This document shows positions 25,301 to 29,849 of a stretch of DNA of 64,000 nucleotides, in pieces. Under the pieces are notes generated by a model. It had not been told where the DNA came from. It saw only the letters and a list, made by a program, of their open reading frames with translations, and did no database searches. Origin of the DNA: Meghimatium bilineatum (lineage: Eukaryota > Mollusca > Gastropoda > Stylommatophora > Philomycidae); contig CM067311.1 in assembly GCA_034231615.1 (NCBI GenBank), forward strand, positions 16,611,199 through 16,675,198. The letters run 5' to 3'. Made by a program: the position numbers and the translations under genes. How positions within the stretch are numbered: the first letter of the stretch is position 1; each line of letters starts with the position of its first letter.

Positions 25301-28300
25301 TCCCCTTTACAACAAAATAATTAAACATTGAAATATCCTTTTTTTTAAAACAGCAAAATGATGGAAACTTAAAAATGTTTACCTTAAAATATTTTAAGAA
25401 TTCAAACACACATCTGTCCATGTGTTCTGAACCAGAGAAAAAGGGAGAAAAAAAATATTGTAACCTGCCATGCAAGAAATAAGAAATGTCTACGGCAGTT
25501 TGGAGGAGTTTGACTGTTCCACCTACAAGACAAAGTGACCCAGAAGCCATGTTGAAATCGAATGTGTCAGACAAAGTCAGATATCGCAGTGAAGCTGTAA
25601 ACCATGACACAATGTATTCCATTTTAAGGACTAAATCCTGTTAAACAGCAAACAGCAGCAGACTGAACATACAATAACATACGTGAGATTTTGAGAAATC
25701 AAACACAACACAGAATACAAGAATACAAGCAATACAGAGAAATTGGTAAATTAGTTGTAGGTAAAGTTGAACTGAGCACATGTCACATCACTATCATGTG
25801 ACATATTCTTTCCAGAATGTGGTCTTCCTTATGATTCTCTGAACACTCCGCTTTTCTGGGTGCTTTGACCTGCCGCAGCTAGAGACATGTTTAAACAATC
25901 TGATATATCACTGCACCATCGTCATCTTTGGCGCTCTGTTCCCCTGTTGCCGTCAACTCTGTCTTCAGCTATTAATCTTTCCATGCTGCTATGTCTCTTT
26001 GTATGACCAAAAAAACCTCAGCTTTCTTGCTATGATGTTGTTAAGGAGTCAGTTCTCTTCGATGTTTATTGATCTGAACACTTCTTTGTCTTTTTAGCTG
26101 TCCATGGTACACATAAAATTCTTCTGTAGCATCTCATTTCGAAAGCAGTGATTCTCTTCACTACTGTTTTACTCACTACATGTCCATGCCTATATTTGAC
26201 ATGAGTCATATGCAGTATAAAACCTGTTATCTGCTGTGATGATATCATCTGTTTAGCTGTGAACAAGTAGCTCTTGACAGCCTATATCCCTTCTGATAAA
26301 AGCACAGGTCCTCAGTTGAGTAACAGAGGTGAGACCCAAATTCATATTACATTTGTCTCAAAGGAATGGCTGTGCTAGAGGGTTTATGGGTGCATGTTTA
26401 GTCTCCAAAGGGAGGCAATTTAAGTGTGGCAGTATACCAAGATCATTACATTCTGCCCCGAGCCTAGCATACACCACTGGGTCAACTAGTTCATCATTCT
26501 AGTTTCTTGGAGACTACAGCCCTTGATCGCTCAGCTTGGCACACTCAGATCACTGCTGGCATCACTAAATATGAAAAAGAAAGAACACTGCGGGCAATTT
26601 ACAAGCGATGAAAGCGAAAGGACAAATCCAAAAACTCTCCTACTCTGAACCCTCTACACTCCTATATGCACTGCAATAGAACTTTCCTGGCATGAATTGG
26701 ACTGATCGAACATCTACGAAATCACAAACCAAATTAGACAATCACAAATGTTTTGTTGTTTTTCTACTTGTTCATCACATTTATTGTTTTTCATGCCATG
26801 CTCATCTTCGCTTGCGAAGGAGGAGCTTATCATCATCATCATTTTTCTGTCAGATCTGTTGATACATCTGCAGTAATGGTACACCCAGCATTCACCGCGT
26901 CACTAAGAGTCTGCCACAAAAAGATAAAGGTACACAGTCTGCTGGCCTGCGTCTCATCATCCACGGGAACCATGTGACAAAGACAAAAGTAAGACATCAA
27001 GATCAGACATGCAGTGAGCAATGATTTTGTTCATAGGTGACAGGTTGCCAGCATATTCCCCCAATATTCTTTAATCATCTACGACTTGCCTGGAAAGAAG
27101 ATAGTGGATTTATTATTTGCACCCTGAACAGTTCAGACCACAGTTGCCACACTGGTATATTGTTGAACAGACTGGAACATCCTGATTATGATCAAATGAA
27201 CATGGTAGGGAAACTTGCACTTTAACCACTTAATCGCTCTCTGCATGAGATGCTTGCGGTCAACATATGTTCTGTTCTTTCATCATCATTAAGTGCCGTC
27301 TCCGCAACGAAGGTTGGCTGCAATGGATCTCCAACATACCATGTCTCTTGTCTTGGTGGTGCATTCTGCTAGACTGTAACCTGTCCATCGTGTGATGTTA
27401 TTTTCCCACTTGTATCTCTGCCTACCTCTTGCTCGCCTCACTTTGACTTTACCCTCAAGTAAGGTCTTCAATAAGGTGTCATGTCTTTTAATGTGTCCAA
27501 AGTACTTTATTTGCCTGATCTTTATTTCTCTTAGTAGTTCTTTCTTCATATTAAGTGACTTTAGCACCTCTTTATTTGTTGTCTTCTCTTTCCATGATGT
27601 TCTCACTATTCTTCTATATACCCACATCTCAAAGGCATCAATTCTGTCTTCTAATTGTTTATTTAGTGTCCATGTTTCTGAGCCATACATTAAAATAGAG
27701 TAGATACAGCATTTTATAATTCTCATTTTTAACTTGTTTGTAATTTGTTAGATCTTAATATTTTCCTCATGTCATTGAAGGTACTTTTAGCCATTCCTAT
27801 TCTCCTTTTAACTTCTGTTTCACATCTGCCATCATTTGTGATTATGTGTCCAAGATATTGATACTGTTTTACTTGTTGTAGTTTCTCTCCATGTATGTTT
27901 ATGTTTAGCTCTTTTCTTACACTCAGAAAGTAAATCCCAGGTATGAACAATGACAATTCTCATAGCAGAATTAATAACATATTCCAACGACCATAATGGA
28001 GGTGATTATGCTAGGACAACAAAAAAGAGGTGGGCTACAAAGATGGATGCAGGATATCAAAGACCACCTGAACATGACAATCAAAGAAGTTAAGAAGATT
28101 GACAGGAGTTTCAAAGGCTGTGATGGCTGCTACATCCTGTCCAGGATATGCTACCTGATGATGATGGTATTTAAGACTTTAAATTTTTGTGTGTGCTAAC
28201 ATCTCAATGAATCTACAGAATGGGAAAGATAAAAGTTTTTTGTGTGAAAAATTTCAAGTTTCTTTCACACCCTCACTATTGGGTGATGCTGATTCAAGCT

Positions 28301-28916
28301 TATTTCACACTGTCACTACTGGATTATGCTGATTCAAGTTTCTTTCAAACCATAGTTACTAGATGATGTTGATTCAAGTTTCTTTCACACTGTATCTACT
28401 GGATCATTCTGATTCAATAAGTGGTATCGCCCATGTGTTGCCGAGCCCAAGTGGGGAGCAAAGAATAGCAACACTGTTGCCTTCCATGCATGTTGTGAGA
28501 GGCAACTAAGGAGGTTATGGGATGGAATTAGCTGTCCCATCCCATATAGGGTCAGTGACTAAAGCCATGAAGTCAGATGTGTCAGGCAGAAAGGCGCAGA
28601 TATCGCATCAATGCTGTAAACCATGACACAACGCATTCTGTTCTCCGGACTACATCCTGCTAATCTGCAGGAGTTTGAGAACTAATGCAGCAGAAGTAGA
28701 AGAAGTATTATTCTTGCCAATTTGTCCCAAGGAGTTCTACATCTAATGTGTTGCTGGTATTCAACAACTATTAAAAATCTGTAGACACAGAAAGAGTGCA
28801 ACAATTTTCAAACACATTTAAGCAGTTTACCTTTTTCGACTACTTGTAGTCTTTGGACTATCCACAGGAGACGACTCATCTTTTGAAGCTAAACTTCGCC
28901 TGGTTACCCTCGGCAT
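1163..28916 (-). CDS. Nuclear-looking CCR4/Angel-type EEP nuclease gene, 11 coding exons, 3' end outside the window
   Basis: Eleven minus-strand exons (28831-28916, 25219-25304, 21823-22565, 20805-20984, 16205-16378, 12321-12740, 9932-10119, 6182-6337, 4022-4154, 3101-3277, 1163-1348) carry GT-AG borders and compatible phases, giving 2529 nt or 843 codons without a stop. Residues 1-560 are low-complexity, charged and probably disordered, with a bipartite nuclear signal near 319-335. From about residue 610 the protein is an EEP-fold phosphodiesterase: SYNILA (N617), LQEV (E662), NIH (H767) and GDFNS (D805, N807) are the metal-binding and catalytic motifs of the CCR4/nocturnin/Angel/PDE12 group. 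The expected final SDH motif lies left of base 1. Members of this group cut poly(A) or 2',5'-linked RNA; which substrate applies here cannot be told. The start follows TTTTAG, which could itself be a splice acceptor, so an upstream 5' UTR exon is possible. Family call firm; orthology open. Confidence 0.88.
1482..1646. repeat. 43-bp minisatellite, about 3.8 copies (intron 10)
   Basis: The unit begins TTTTCTCTCCAGTTCTATCA. The first two copies read ATGCAGTGTAAAAATC and the last two ATGTGGTGCAAACATC, so the array grew in two steps. Each unit repeats a TTTTCTCTCCAG stretch, which would be a polypyrimidine-AG acceptor on the plus strand, opposite to the gene. Confidence 0.85.
1735..1930 (+). mobile_element. 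tRNA-derived SINE (SINE-E)
   Basis: An A-box-like TAGCATAGTGATTAAGACG and a B-box-like GAGTTCGAATC lie 35 bases apart, as in a tRNA head. About 130 bases of unrelated body follow. It sits in intron 10 of the nuclease gene, antisense to it. Confidence 0.55.
2285..2480 (+). repeat. Unclassified interspersed repeat R3
   Basis: A block beginning GGTGAGGCAAGCTCTTTTCA and containing AGAGCTTTACAACCAT and GGTAATCCAG matches the reverse strand at 10480-10660 and the plus strand at 51115-51575, where it is split by a SINE. There is no coding or tRNA-like sequence. It may be a SINE body or an old MITE. Confidence 0.5.
3101..3277 (-). CDS. EEP nuclease gene, coding exon 10 (NIH motif)
   Basis: The 177-nt exon is phase 0 with acceptor TTTACAG| and donor TTCAG|GTGAGT. 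It encodes residues 723-781: an acidic helix-like start, a beta strand ADVILLTEL, then TITVCNIHVVYDL with H767 in the place of the family's NTHL histidine. KAPDVQCIQ matches the 'RGDVKLAQ' stretch that follows it in CCR4-type enzymes. Confidence 0.86.
3614..3815 (+). mobile_element. SINE-C (tRNA-like head, ACAGCCAAAAAATGCT tail)
   Basis: A B-box-like GAGTTCGATACCCC is followed by a body ending CACTACAGCCAAAAAATGCT. It matches 18818-19007 on the plus strand and 61425-61560 on the minus strand. It lies in intron 9 beside a TA run. Confidence 0.55.
4022..4154 (-). CDS. EEP nuclease gene, coding exon 9
   Basis: The 133-nt exon has acceptor GTTGACAG| and donor TTTAAG|GTAAAT. It encodes residues 678-722 (SRGYAGSFIKRTKEYWDEGE then ATFVRTSKFEIIS). 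The 'EGEATFVRTSKF' block matches the 'GLATFYRKSKF' substrate-side segment seen in PDE12 and Angel proteins. It ends in phase 0. Confidence 0.84.
4189..4560 (+). mobile_element. LINE-D 3' end fragment
   Basis: The translation ends IKWCGHIMRM...GYKARGRPRKRWIENVRDIL, the typical GHxxRM and RGRPRxRW C-terminus of a non-LTR retrotransposon. Related minus-strand pieces lie at 21290-21665 and 52715-53605. It is 5'-truncated and lies in intron 8 antisense to the gene. Confidence 0.7.
4575..4680 (+). mobile_element. tRNA-derived SINE fragment (SINE-D)
   Basis: GAGGTTAGAGTACTAGTCA (A-box-like) and GGGTTCGACTCCC (a very good B box) are spaced as in a tRNA. A minus-strand relative is at 11785-11875. It directly follows the LINE-D fragment. 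Confidence 0.55.
5032..5640 (+). mobile_element. LINE-E (jockey-like) RNase H and 3' end fragment
   Basis: WIPGHCGIL.NEKADLLTRKG is the last RNase H motif. After a degraded stretch the C-terminal block GETGLCNCGLSPETADHIFH runs to about 5535, with CNC...HIFHAC cysteine/histidine spacing typical of this family. An in-frame stop and frameshifts make it inactive. The N-terminal half of the same RNase H type is at 61560-61995 and another piece is at 23742-24150. Confidence 0.75.
6182..6337 (-). CDS. EEP nuclease gene, coding exon 8 (LQEV motif)
   Basis: The 156-nt exon has acceptor TTTTTTAAG| and donor GGAAAG|GTCAGA. It encodes residues 626-677, including LLLKELDYLDGDIICLQEV, whose Glu (E662) is the metal-binding residue of EEP nucleases. 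Two bases carry over to exon 9. The spacing from SYNILA (about 45 residues) fits CCR4, Angel and PDE12 proteins. Confidence 0.85.
6960..7865 (+). mobile_element. LINE-C, internally deleted copy split by a SINE-B
   Basis: Endonuclease-domain pieces (HERGVGVLLDTETGK-like, ILQVFAY, then TIVIGDFNAEV) run up to 7550. They join directly to the 3' end (FGHFVRQGS, TTWHGKETTT, RELWRAMITYASRHGT), so the reverse transcriptase is missing. The ORF ends in a TGATGATGATG tail. Relatives are at 29360-29670 and 59795-60125. Confidence 0.65.
7309..7468 (-). mobile_element. SINE-B copy inside LINE-C
   Basis: On the minus strand it runs from CCGAAGATGGATGTGTCC through GGCGCAAATAAAA to GTTTGAAAATGAATGC and a GAAGAAAAAA tail. 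It interrupts the endonuclease part of the LINE-C copy. It matches 16865-17042 and 20368-20519. Confidence 0.7.
7915..8215 (+). mobile_element. SINE-A, near full length
   Basis: It matches the well-bounded copy at 30486-30766 from AGAATAGCAACACTGTTTA through GACTAAGGAGGTTATGGGAT and CGAAAGGCGCAGATATCGC to GTTTGAGAACGAACGCAG and a GAAGAAG tail. No tRNA-like head is evident. Confidence 0.75.
8874..9752 (+). mobile_element. RTE-A LINE, 5'-truncated, with 9-bp target duplication
   Basis: It covers the end of the reverse transcriptase and the C-terminus (GGCTCAGAAACATGAACACT, RGRPR-type tail) and ends GGAGACGGCACCTGATGATG. AACATAACA flanks it at 8865-8873 and 9753-9761. Stops and a frameshift make it dead. 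A 127-bp foreign piece sits at 9249-9375. Confidence 0.85.
9249..9375. mobile_element. Unidentified 127-bp insertion in RTE-A
   Basis: It splits the LINE between AACAATTA and GAAGAC, with AATTA on both sides as a possible 5-bp duplication. The inserted sequence is AT-rich, contains GGCGCTGATTTCAGATCTGG and matches nothing else I saw in the window. Confidence 0.5.
9932..10119 (-). CDS. EEP nuclease gene, coding exon 7 (start of catalytic domain)
   Basis: This 188-nt exon encodes residues 564-625 and ends FSVVSYNILADCHMR. SYNILA carries the first conserved Asn (N617) of the CCR4-type EEP fold. The preceding PAFPVEMMDPAF is the usual short lead-in. The acceptor is TTCTTCAG| and the donor CGCAG|GTTAGT. 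Two bases are left over and completed by exon 8. Confidence 0.87.
10255..10470 (+). mobile_element. SINE-A, diverged, left-truncated
   Basis: CATGTCATAAGATTTAGGAG, GACCTAGAAACCATGCTTAA and GAGCGAACGCAGAAG match the SINE-A body and tail. It is more diverged than the copies at 7915 and 28428. Confidence 0.6.
10480..10660 (-). repeat. Interspersed repeat R3
   Basis: The reverse complement contains GGTTATATCAGAGCTTTACA, ATAGTGGAGGTTGTAG and CTGGTAATCCAGCCACCAC, matching 2285-2480 and 51115-51575. It lies directly after a SINE-A. Confidence 0.5.
10740..11185 (-). mobile_element. LINE-F 3' end fragment
   Basis: The translation AVGPTSGMSYMQTSKEYTTN...QKKHSEEQYLEKVKQ matches the bounded copy at 62146-62830. 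It is 5'-truncated at a TA run and its 3' end merges into another TA run near 10830. Confidence 0.65.
11197..11457. repeat. Long hairpin (inverted repeat), 121-bp arms, 17-base loop
   Basis: The arms 11197-11317 and 11335-11457 are reverse complements with about ten mismatches, starting AAGCGATTAGCTC and AAGTGATTAGCTC. The loop is 11318-11334. There is no ORF and no clear target duplication. It lies in intron 6 of the nuclease gene, so the pre-mRNA would carry a long double-stranded stem. It could be a foldback MITE or a template-switch product. Confidence 0.85.
11785..11875 (-). mobile_element. tRNA-derived SINE head (SINE-D)
   Basis: The reverse complement reads GTGGTTAGAGCATTGGTGTC (A box) and then GGGTTCGACTCCCGG (B box). 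It relates to 4575-4680. A true tRNA is unlikely because I could not fold an acceptor stem and anticodon arm. Confidence 0.55.
12087..12270. repeat. 93-bp tandem duplication next to the exon 6 donor
   Basis: Two copies begin GACAAGAAACAACCA at 12087 and 12180 and share AAATACCTCTTCTAAAATAA, with a few differences. The array ends about 50 bases from the coding edge at 12321, inside intron 6. Confidence 0.85.
12321..12740 (-). CDS. EEP nuclease gene, coding exon 6 (Ser/Asp-rich linker)
   Basis: The exon is 420 nt, phase 0 at both ends, with acceptor TCTAATAG|GAC and donor GCAGAG|GTCAGT. It encodes residues 424-563, starting DKDETSSILVEVGSECASD. It is Ser-, Asp- and Thr-rich with no visible domain, so a disordered linker before the nuclease domain is likely. 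A 93-bp tandem duplication lies in the intron about 50 bases beyond the donor. Confidence 0.83.
12780..13045 (+). mobile_element. tRNA-derived SINE (SINE-F)
   Basis: A head with GCGCACTGGCTTCGCATATG and a B box GGGTTCATTCCCC is followed by a body (CCCAGGTCGACCCAGCCTTA) and a tail CGGCATTAATAAATGCTATG. It is more GC-rich than the surrounding intron 5. It is single-copy in the window. Confidence 0.6.
13046..14235. other. Intron 5 sequence without recognised features
   Basis: AT-rich intronic DNA. Short weak ORFs on both strands have no recognisable motif. No exon with the right phase and no clear repeat boundary could be found. Confidence 0.4.
14236..14424. repeat. 23-bp minisatellite, 8 copies
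   Basis: The unit is GGCACATATTGCATGTTGTG plus GAT, with two variants (ATTGCATGTTGTG and ATCACATGTCATG) in blocks. It directly abuts the GATGGATTGATG tail of the LINE end at 14425-14870 and may have grown from it. Confidence 0.88.
14425..14870 (-). mobile_element. LINE 3' end fragment (QLR-type C-terminus)
   Basis: The minus-strand translation contains NCRGRRSRDGQIKAWIDIIN followed by EWTRQDLSSLF.IAED, the RGR...W...DRxxWR pattern of LINE C-termini. It is 5'-truncated and diverged. Confidence 0.55.
15005..15125 (+). mobile_element. SINE-A fragment
   Basis: CATGTTGTAAGAGGCGACTA, GATGGAGTTGGCTATTCCAT and CCCAGAAGTCATGCTAGGTC match the middle of SINE-A. Both ends are missing. Confidence 0.6.
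15183..15598. repeat. 75-bp minisatellite, about 5.5 copies, open in one minus-strand frame
   Basis: The unit contains CTTGAACCTGGTATTTTGAC and AAACAAGCCCCCAAATTAAT. Because 75 is a multiple of three, one minus-strand frame stays open for 128 codons as a 25-residue repeat (MFIDQLINLGACFSFSGQN...). No splice signals or matching phase tie it to the gene, so I read it as non-coding. Confidence 0.88.
16205..16378 (-). CDS. EEP nuclease gene, coding exon 5 (Pro/Val-rich, 58 residues)
   Basis: This 174-nt exon is open only on the minus strand in this phase, has no internal Met and is easily missed. The acceptor is CTGTTAG| and the donor AGT|GTGAGT is close to consensus. It encodes residues 366-423, starting VADSLPPAVPDKTSQPSTPD and continuing through NPLIAIPGVPVVVPLTEAEL. 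Phase 0 at both ends means skipping it would keep the frame, so it could be a cassette exon. Confidence 0.75.
16480..16695 (-). mobile_element. SINE-A copy
   Basis: It reads TTCTTCTTCTGCATTCGTTC at the tail side, then the body with TGTGTCATGACTCATAGCTT and TAACCTCCTTAGTTGCC. It is in intron 4, in the same sense as the gene. Confidence 0.7.
16865..17042 (+). mobile_element. SINE-B copy 1 of a close pair
   Basis: GCCGAAGACGGACGTGTCGG, GGCGCAAATAAAACGGCGAC and CTCTGGAATACATCCTGC lead to GTTTGAGAATGAACGAAG and a GAAGAATAA tail. Confidence 0.72.
17080..17250 (+). mobile_element. SINE-B copy 2 of a close pair
   Basis: A second copy in the same orientation starts 40 bases after the first. It shares GACATTGGCGCAAATAAAAT, CCGGATAAAATCCTGCTGG and GTTTGAGAATGAATGCTG. 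The two differ enough to be separate insertions or an old duplication. Confidence 0.68.
17327..17596. repeat. 44-bp minisatellite, 6 copies
   Basis: The unit CCAGAATGTGTGCATCAACT then AGTGGCATAAGTCGATGAGG then TTCA repeats six times, nearly perfectly (single-base variants only), so it is young. It lies in intron 4. Confidence 0.92.
17985..18170 (-). mobile_element. SINE-A fragment
   Basis: TCTTCCTCTGCATTCGTTTT, GGTGTAGTCTGGAGAACAAT and TGTGTCATGGTTTACA match the SINE-A 3' half on the minus strand. Confidence 0.6.
18701..19007. mobile_element. SINE-C inside a long hairpin
   Basis: The tail of a plus-strand SINE-C (18906-19007, with CACTACAGCCAAAAAATGCT and TAATAGGATATGCAACCAA) has a reverse-complement partner at 18701-18817, with roughly 100-bp arms and few mismatches. 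The tRNA-like head (GCAGAGCGATAAAGAGCTC) lies in the loop at 18818-18905. It sits in intron 4. Confidence 0.78.
19365..19530 (-). mobile_element. SINE-A fragment
   Basis: CTTCTTCAGCATCTGTTTTC, TGTGTCACGGTTTACAGCTT and GGTTTTGTCTCTCATAGGAT match SINE-A on the minus strand, with internal losses. Confidence 0.55.
19531..19915 (-). mobile_element. LINE C-terminal fragment split by SINE-B
   Basis: The minus-strand reading includes a KPRGRRKKSKGKKHLEE-like segment, the usual 'ALFWKPxGRRKRGRP' C-terminus of a non-LTR element. The SINE-B at 19638-19800 divides it. It is short and diverged. Confidence 0.45.
19638..19800 (-). mobile_element. SINE-B copy
   Basis: From TTCTTCTTCATCGTTCATTC through CTTGCAGCAGAACAATGGCC and GGATGTAGTCCAGAGAATG to CACACACATCTGTCTTC, it matches SINE-B on the minus strand. 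Confidence 0.68.
20080..20690. repeat. Unclassified interspersed repeat R2, split by SINE-B
   Basis: It matches 26320-26495 plus 26850-27240: shared blocks include AGTTCATCGTTCTTG, CATCTGCAGTGATGGCACA and GACAAAAGTAAGA, and after the SINE GACAGGTTGTCACCC and a TGCCTGCAAAGAAGA-like block. It is about 450-600 bp without its insertion. No clear coding or terminal repeats. Confidence 0.55.
20368..20519 (+). mobile_element. SINE-B with 7-bp target duplication
   Basis: A nearly clean 152-bp copy flanked by AAGACAT at 20361-20367 and 20520-20526. The second R2 copy shows the empty site. This fixes the SINE-B ends: 5' near CGCCAAAGACGTATG and 3' at GAAGAAGAAT. Confidence 0.8.
20805..20984 (-). CDS. 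EEP nuclease gene, coding exon 4 with NLS and possible SUMO-binding motif
   Basis: The exon is 180 nt, phase 0 at both ends (acceptor ACTGACAG|, donor AAAGAG|GTAGTT), and encodes residues 306-365. KRKAESDADGHPAKRQK (319-335) has the form of a bipartite nuclear localisation signal. ESDDELEDFIVINKDD follows: an acidic stretch around a hydrophobic FIVI core at 350-353, the layout of a SUMO-interacting motif. Both motifs are read from sequence and their function is inferred. Confidence 0.82.
21290..21665 (-). mobile_element. LINE-D 3' end fragment
   Basis: It is the reverse complement of the 4189-4560 type: CAGGTGGCTTGTCATCCACT, CTGTGCTATGTCCATGTCTG and CACTTGATCTGCTGTCTTTC. It is 5'-truncated and lies in intron 3, sense to the gene. 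Confidence 0.68.
21823..22565 (-). CDS. EEP nuclease gene, coding exon 3 (large Lys/Glu/Gly-rich exon)
   Basis: At 743 nt this is the largest exon. It encodes residues 58-305: alternating acidic runs and Arg/Gly/Lys patches such as GRGKKEEE, KRGKGRG and GERRGRGQK, ending in a Pro/Ser/Thr stretch. These resemble the charged tails of chromatin or RNA-associated proteins, and some basic patches are AT-hook-like without a clean GRP core. The acceptor is TATGAAG|AA and the donor is CTCAG|GTAATC. Composition bias makes distant homology unsafe. Confidence 0.85.
22566..23089. other. Intron 2 start, no recognised feature
   Basis: AT-rich, with loose repeats of 'ATAATCA...CTAGTTC' between 22620 and 22740. 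No element boundary or coding sequence seen. Confidence 0.4.
23173..24620 (-). mobile_element. RTE-A LINE, 5'-truncated, with about 12-bp target duplication
   Basis: The minus-strand LINE starts (3' end) CATCATCATTCAGTGCCG and runs up to CACTAGCCGG. ATGATGTCCGTT flanks it at 23161-23172 and 24621-24632. A plus-strand LINE-E piece interrupts it at about 23742-24150. Frameshifts and stops are present. It lies in intron 2, sense to the gene. Confidence 0.8.
23742..24150 (+). mobile_element. LINE-E linker fragment inside RTE-A
   Basis: The plus-strand frame reads ...LERDTRKLWKLVKQLNDEG, then GKHAADYFVDSFAEDNNIKV, the inter-domain stretch between endonuclease and reverse transcriptase in jockey-like LINEs. 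It replaces about 80 bases of RTE-A, so it is not a simple insertion. Confidence 0.6.
24779..24975. repeat. 55-bp minisatellite, about 3.5 copies
   Basis: The unit GTTTTAGACCGTCTGTTTGT then TGGTCATTTTCTGTTACAAT then GGACTTTATAGTGTA; the first copies are shorter and diverged. It lies in intron 2 about 250 bases from exon 2. Confidence 0.85.
25045..25155. repeat. About 55-bp tandem duplication
   Basis: CTCCTCACTTTTGTAGTGTA then AGACTGTGATAAGTCTCCCT is repeated once with changes, just upstream of exon 2's donor side in intron 2. Confidence 0.75.
25219..25304 (-). CDS. EEP nuclease gene, coding exon 2
   Basis: This 86-nt exon has the acceptor TTGTAAAG| and the donor AAAG|GTAAAT. It encodes residues 29-57, an acidic stretch followed by a basic PPKRGGRQAAK segment. 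The phase runs from two leftover bases in to one leftover base out. It is predicted disordered, with no domain. It is too short to stand alone as an ORF and is supported by phase and by composition like its neighbours. Confidence 0.72.
25480..25640 (+). mobile_element. SINE-A, diverged
   Basis: TTTGACTGTTCCACC, CCCAGAAGCCATGTTGAAAT, AGATATCGCAGTGAAGCTGT and GACTAAATCCTGTT match the SINE-A body, antisense to the gene in intron 1. Confidence 0.6.
25790..26270 (-). mobile_element. LINE-B 3' end fragment
   Basis: The minus-strand reading contains TAFEMRCYRRILCVPW and then an RHSSMERLI-like block, matching the C-terminus of the LINE at 41027-42136 (FELKCYRKILRISWKDK). Both end in a GTCACATGA-type sequence. 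It is truncated and frameshifted. Confidence 0.6.
26320..27240. repeat. Interspersed repeat R2, split by a LINE-G fragment
   Basis: The outer parts (26320-26495 and 26850-27240) match 20080-20690, for example AACTAGTTCATCATTCT, CATCTGCAGTAATGGTACA and GACAAAAGTAAGACATC. The centre is a LINE 3' end. Confidence 0.55.
26515..26845 (+). mobile_element. LINE-G 3' end with zinc-finger tail
   Basis: ITAGITKYEKERTLRAIYKR followed by CNRTFLA.IGLIEHLRNHKP is the C2H2-like tail seen at 50640-50845. It ends in CTTCGCTTGCGAAGGAGGAG and a TCATCATCATCAT run. One stop interrupts the finger. Confidence 0.68.
27283..27910 (-). mobile_element. RTE-A LINE, 5'-truncated
   Basis: It begins with the 3' tail CATCATCATTAAGTGCCG and covers the C-terminal 200 codons (GSETWTLNKQLEDRIDAFEM, IKYFGHIKRHDTLLKTLLEG). 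Close to the intact copy at 33611-37013, with one frame break near 27745. Confidence 0.82.
27940..28165 (+). mobile_element. LINE 3' end fragment with TGATGATGATGG tail
   Basis: The translation KRGGLQRWMQDIKDHLNMTI then EVKKIDRSFKGCDGCYILSR is a typical LINE C-terminus (RGR.RWMDNIKE..., DR...R). The ORF ends at CCTGATGATGATGG. Confidence 0.6.
28253..28415. repeat. 40-bp minisatellite, 4 diverged copies
   Basis: The unit GATTCAAGTTTCTTTCACAC then TGTCACTACTGGATTATGCT shows several substitutions per copy, so it is older than the 17327 array. It lies in intron 1. Confidence 0.82.
28428..28712 (+). mobile_element. SINE-A, near full length
   Basis: It runs from CATGTGTTGCCGAGCCC through GCAAAGAATAGCAACACTGT, GAGGTTATGGGATGG-type sequence and CGGACTACATCCTGCTAATC to GTTTGAGAACTAATGCAGCA. 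It lies 120 bases from exon 1's donor. Confidence 0.75.
28831..28916 (-). CDS. EEP nuclease gene, coding exon 1 (start codon)
   Basis: The ATG at 28916 opens MPRVTRRSLASKDESSPVDS (residues 1-20), rich in Ser, Lys and Arg. The donor is AAAAG|GTAAAC. The exon is 86 nt and leaves two bases, matching exon 2. The ATG directly follows TTTTAG, so this may be exon 2 of a transcript with a non-coding first exon upstream. No promoter is obvious in the next 200 bases. Confidence 0.75.
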
Positions 28917-29094
28917 CTAAAATTTCCAATAAATAGAGAATATATTTGAACTCAAAATTACAATCACAAAACATACCACAACATATTCATACTTTAATAT
29001 GCAGAGTAAGCTTGACAGTTCAAGAATCAGAGTTGATAAGGACCCTTTTCATTTTCAAGTAGTGGTTCCAGGAACAGGTTGCATCATTGTTTAA

Positions 29095-29165
29095 GACTTC
29101 TTAATTTGTTCTCACATTCCTGCTAGTTAGCAAGATGTAGTCCATAGAATGGAATGTATGGCTGG
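29095..29165 (-). mobile_element. SINE-A tail remnant
   Basis: TTGTTCTCACATTCCTGCTA and AAGATGTAGTCCATAGAATG match only the last 60 bases of SINE-A. It is about 180 bases upstream of the nuclease start codon. Confidence 0.45.
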
Positions 29166-29359
29166 TTGAGTAGAGCGTAAGGAAGATATTAAGCCTTGTC
29201 AATTGCAATAAAACATAATGAACTGTTGATCAGAGAAAATGAACCTCATTGGGATGCGTTACAATACAATTCTAGTTTCGCAAGTTTTGTTGACTAAAAG
29301 TTAACGGATTAGAATATTGGCTTCTTAGATGTTATTAACTTTCTGATATATAGTTTGAA

Positions 29360-29670
29360 AAAAATAATGAGTAGTCCATGGACAGCCAAGAAAACTAACG
29401 TACAAGTTCTCAGAGATGCTGGAGTCAAATGACAAATTATAGCAAAAATTAGAAACAGACAAGATTTTTAAGGCATGTGATGAGAATAGTACAGCTTGAA
29501 CATTTAGTAACCGCTGGAAATATCAAGAGAAGAAGAGACAGAGAAAAATTTCTGGATGGGTTGTCACTGTGACACAAAAAGAAGTCACCATCTACACTTA
29601 TTAACAACACAAGAGGTGAGAGTTGTGGAGAAGCACGATCACTTTCGCCACTCGGCATGGAACTTGATTG
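29360..29670 (+). mobile_element. LINE-C 3' end fragment
   Basis: CATGGACAGCCAAGAAAACTAACGT-type start, a degraded GHVMRIVQLEHLVTAGNIKR-like stretch and CGCCACTCGGCATGGAACTTGA at the end match the 7550-7865 copy. Frameshifted. Confidence 0.55.
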
Positions 29671-29849
29671 ACTGATTTATAGTTTGAAGTAAATCTCTAA
29701 AGAGTTAACCAGGTGATTTGTACAAACCTTGAATTCACCTGAAGACATATACCCGGTAGTTCTGTGCTGAGAACAACATGACCATATGTATTATATTATT
29801 TGAACATGAAAATAGAACATTATAAACATGGAATAGTCCTGGAGATTGA

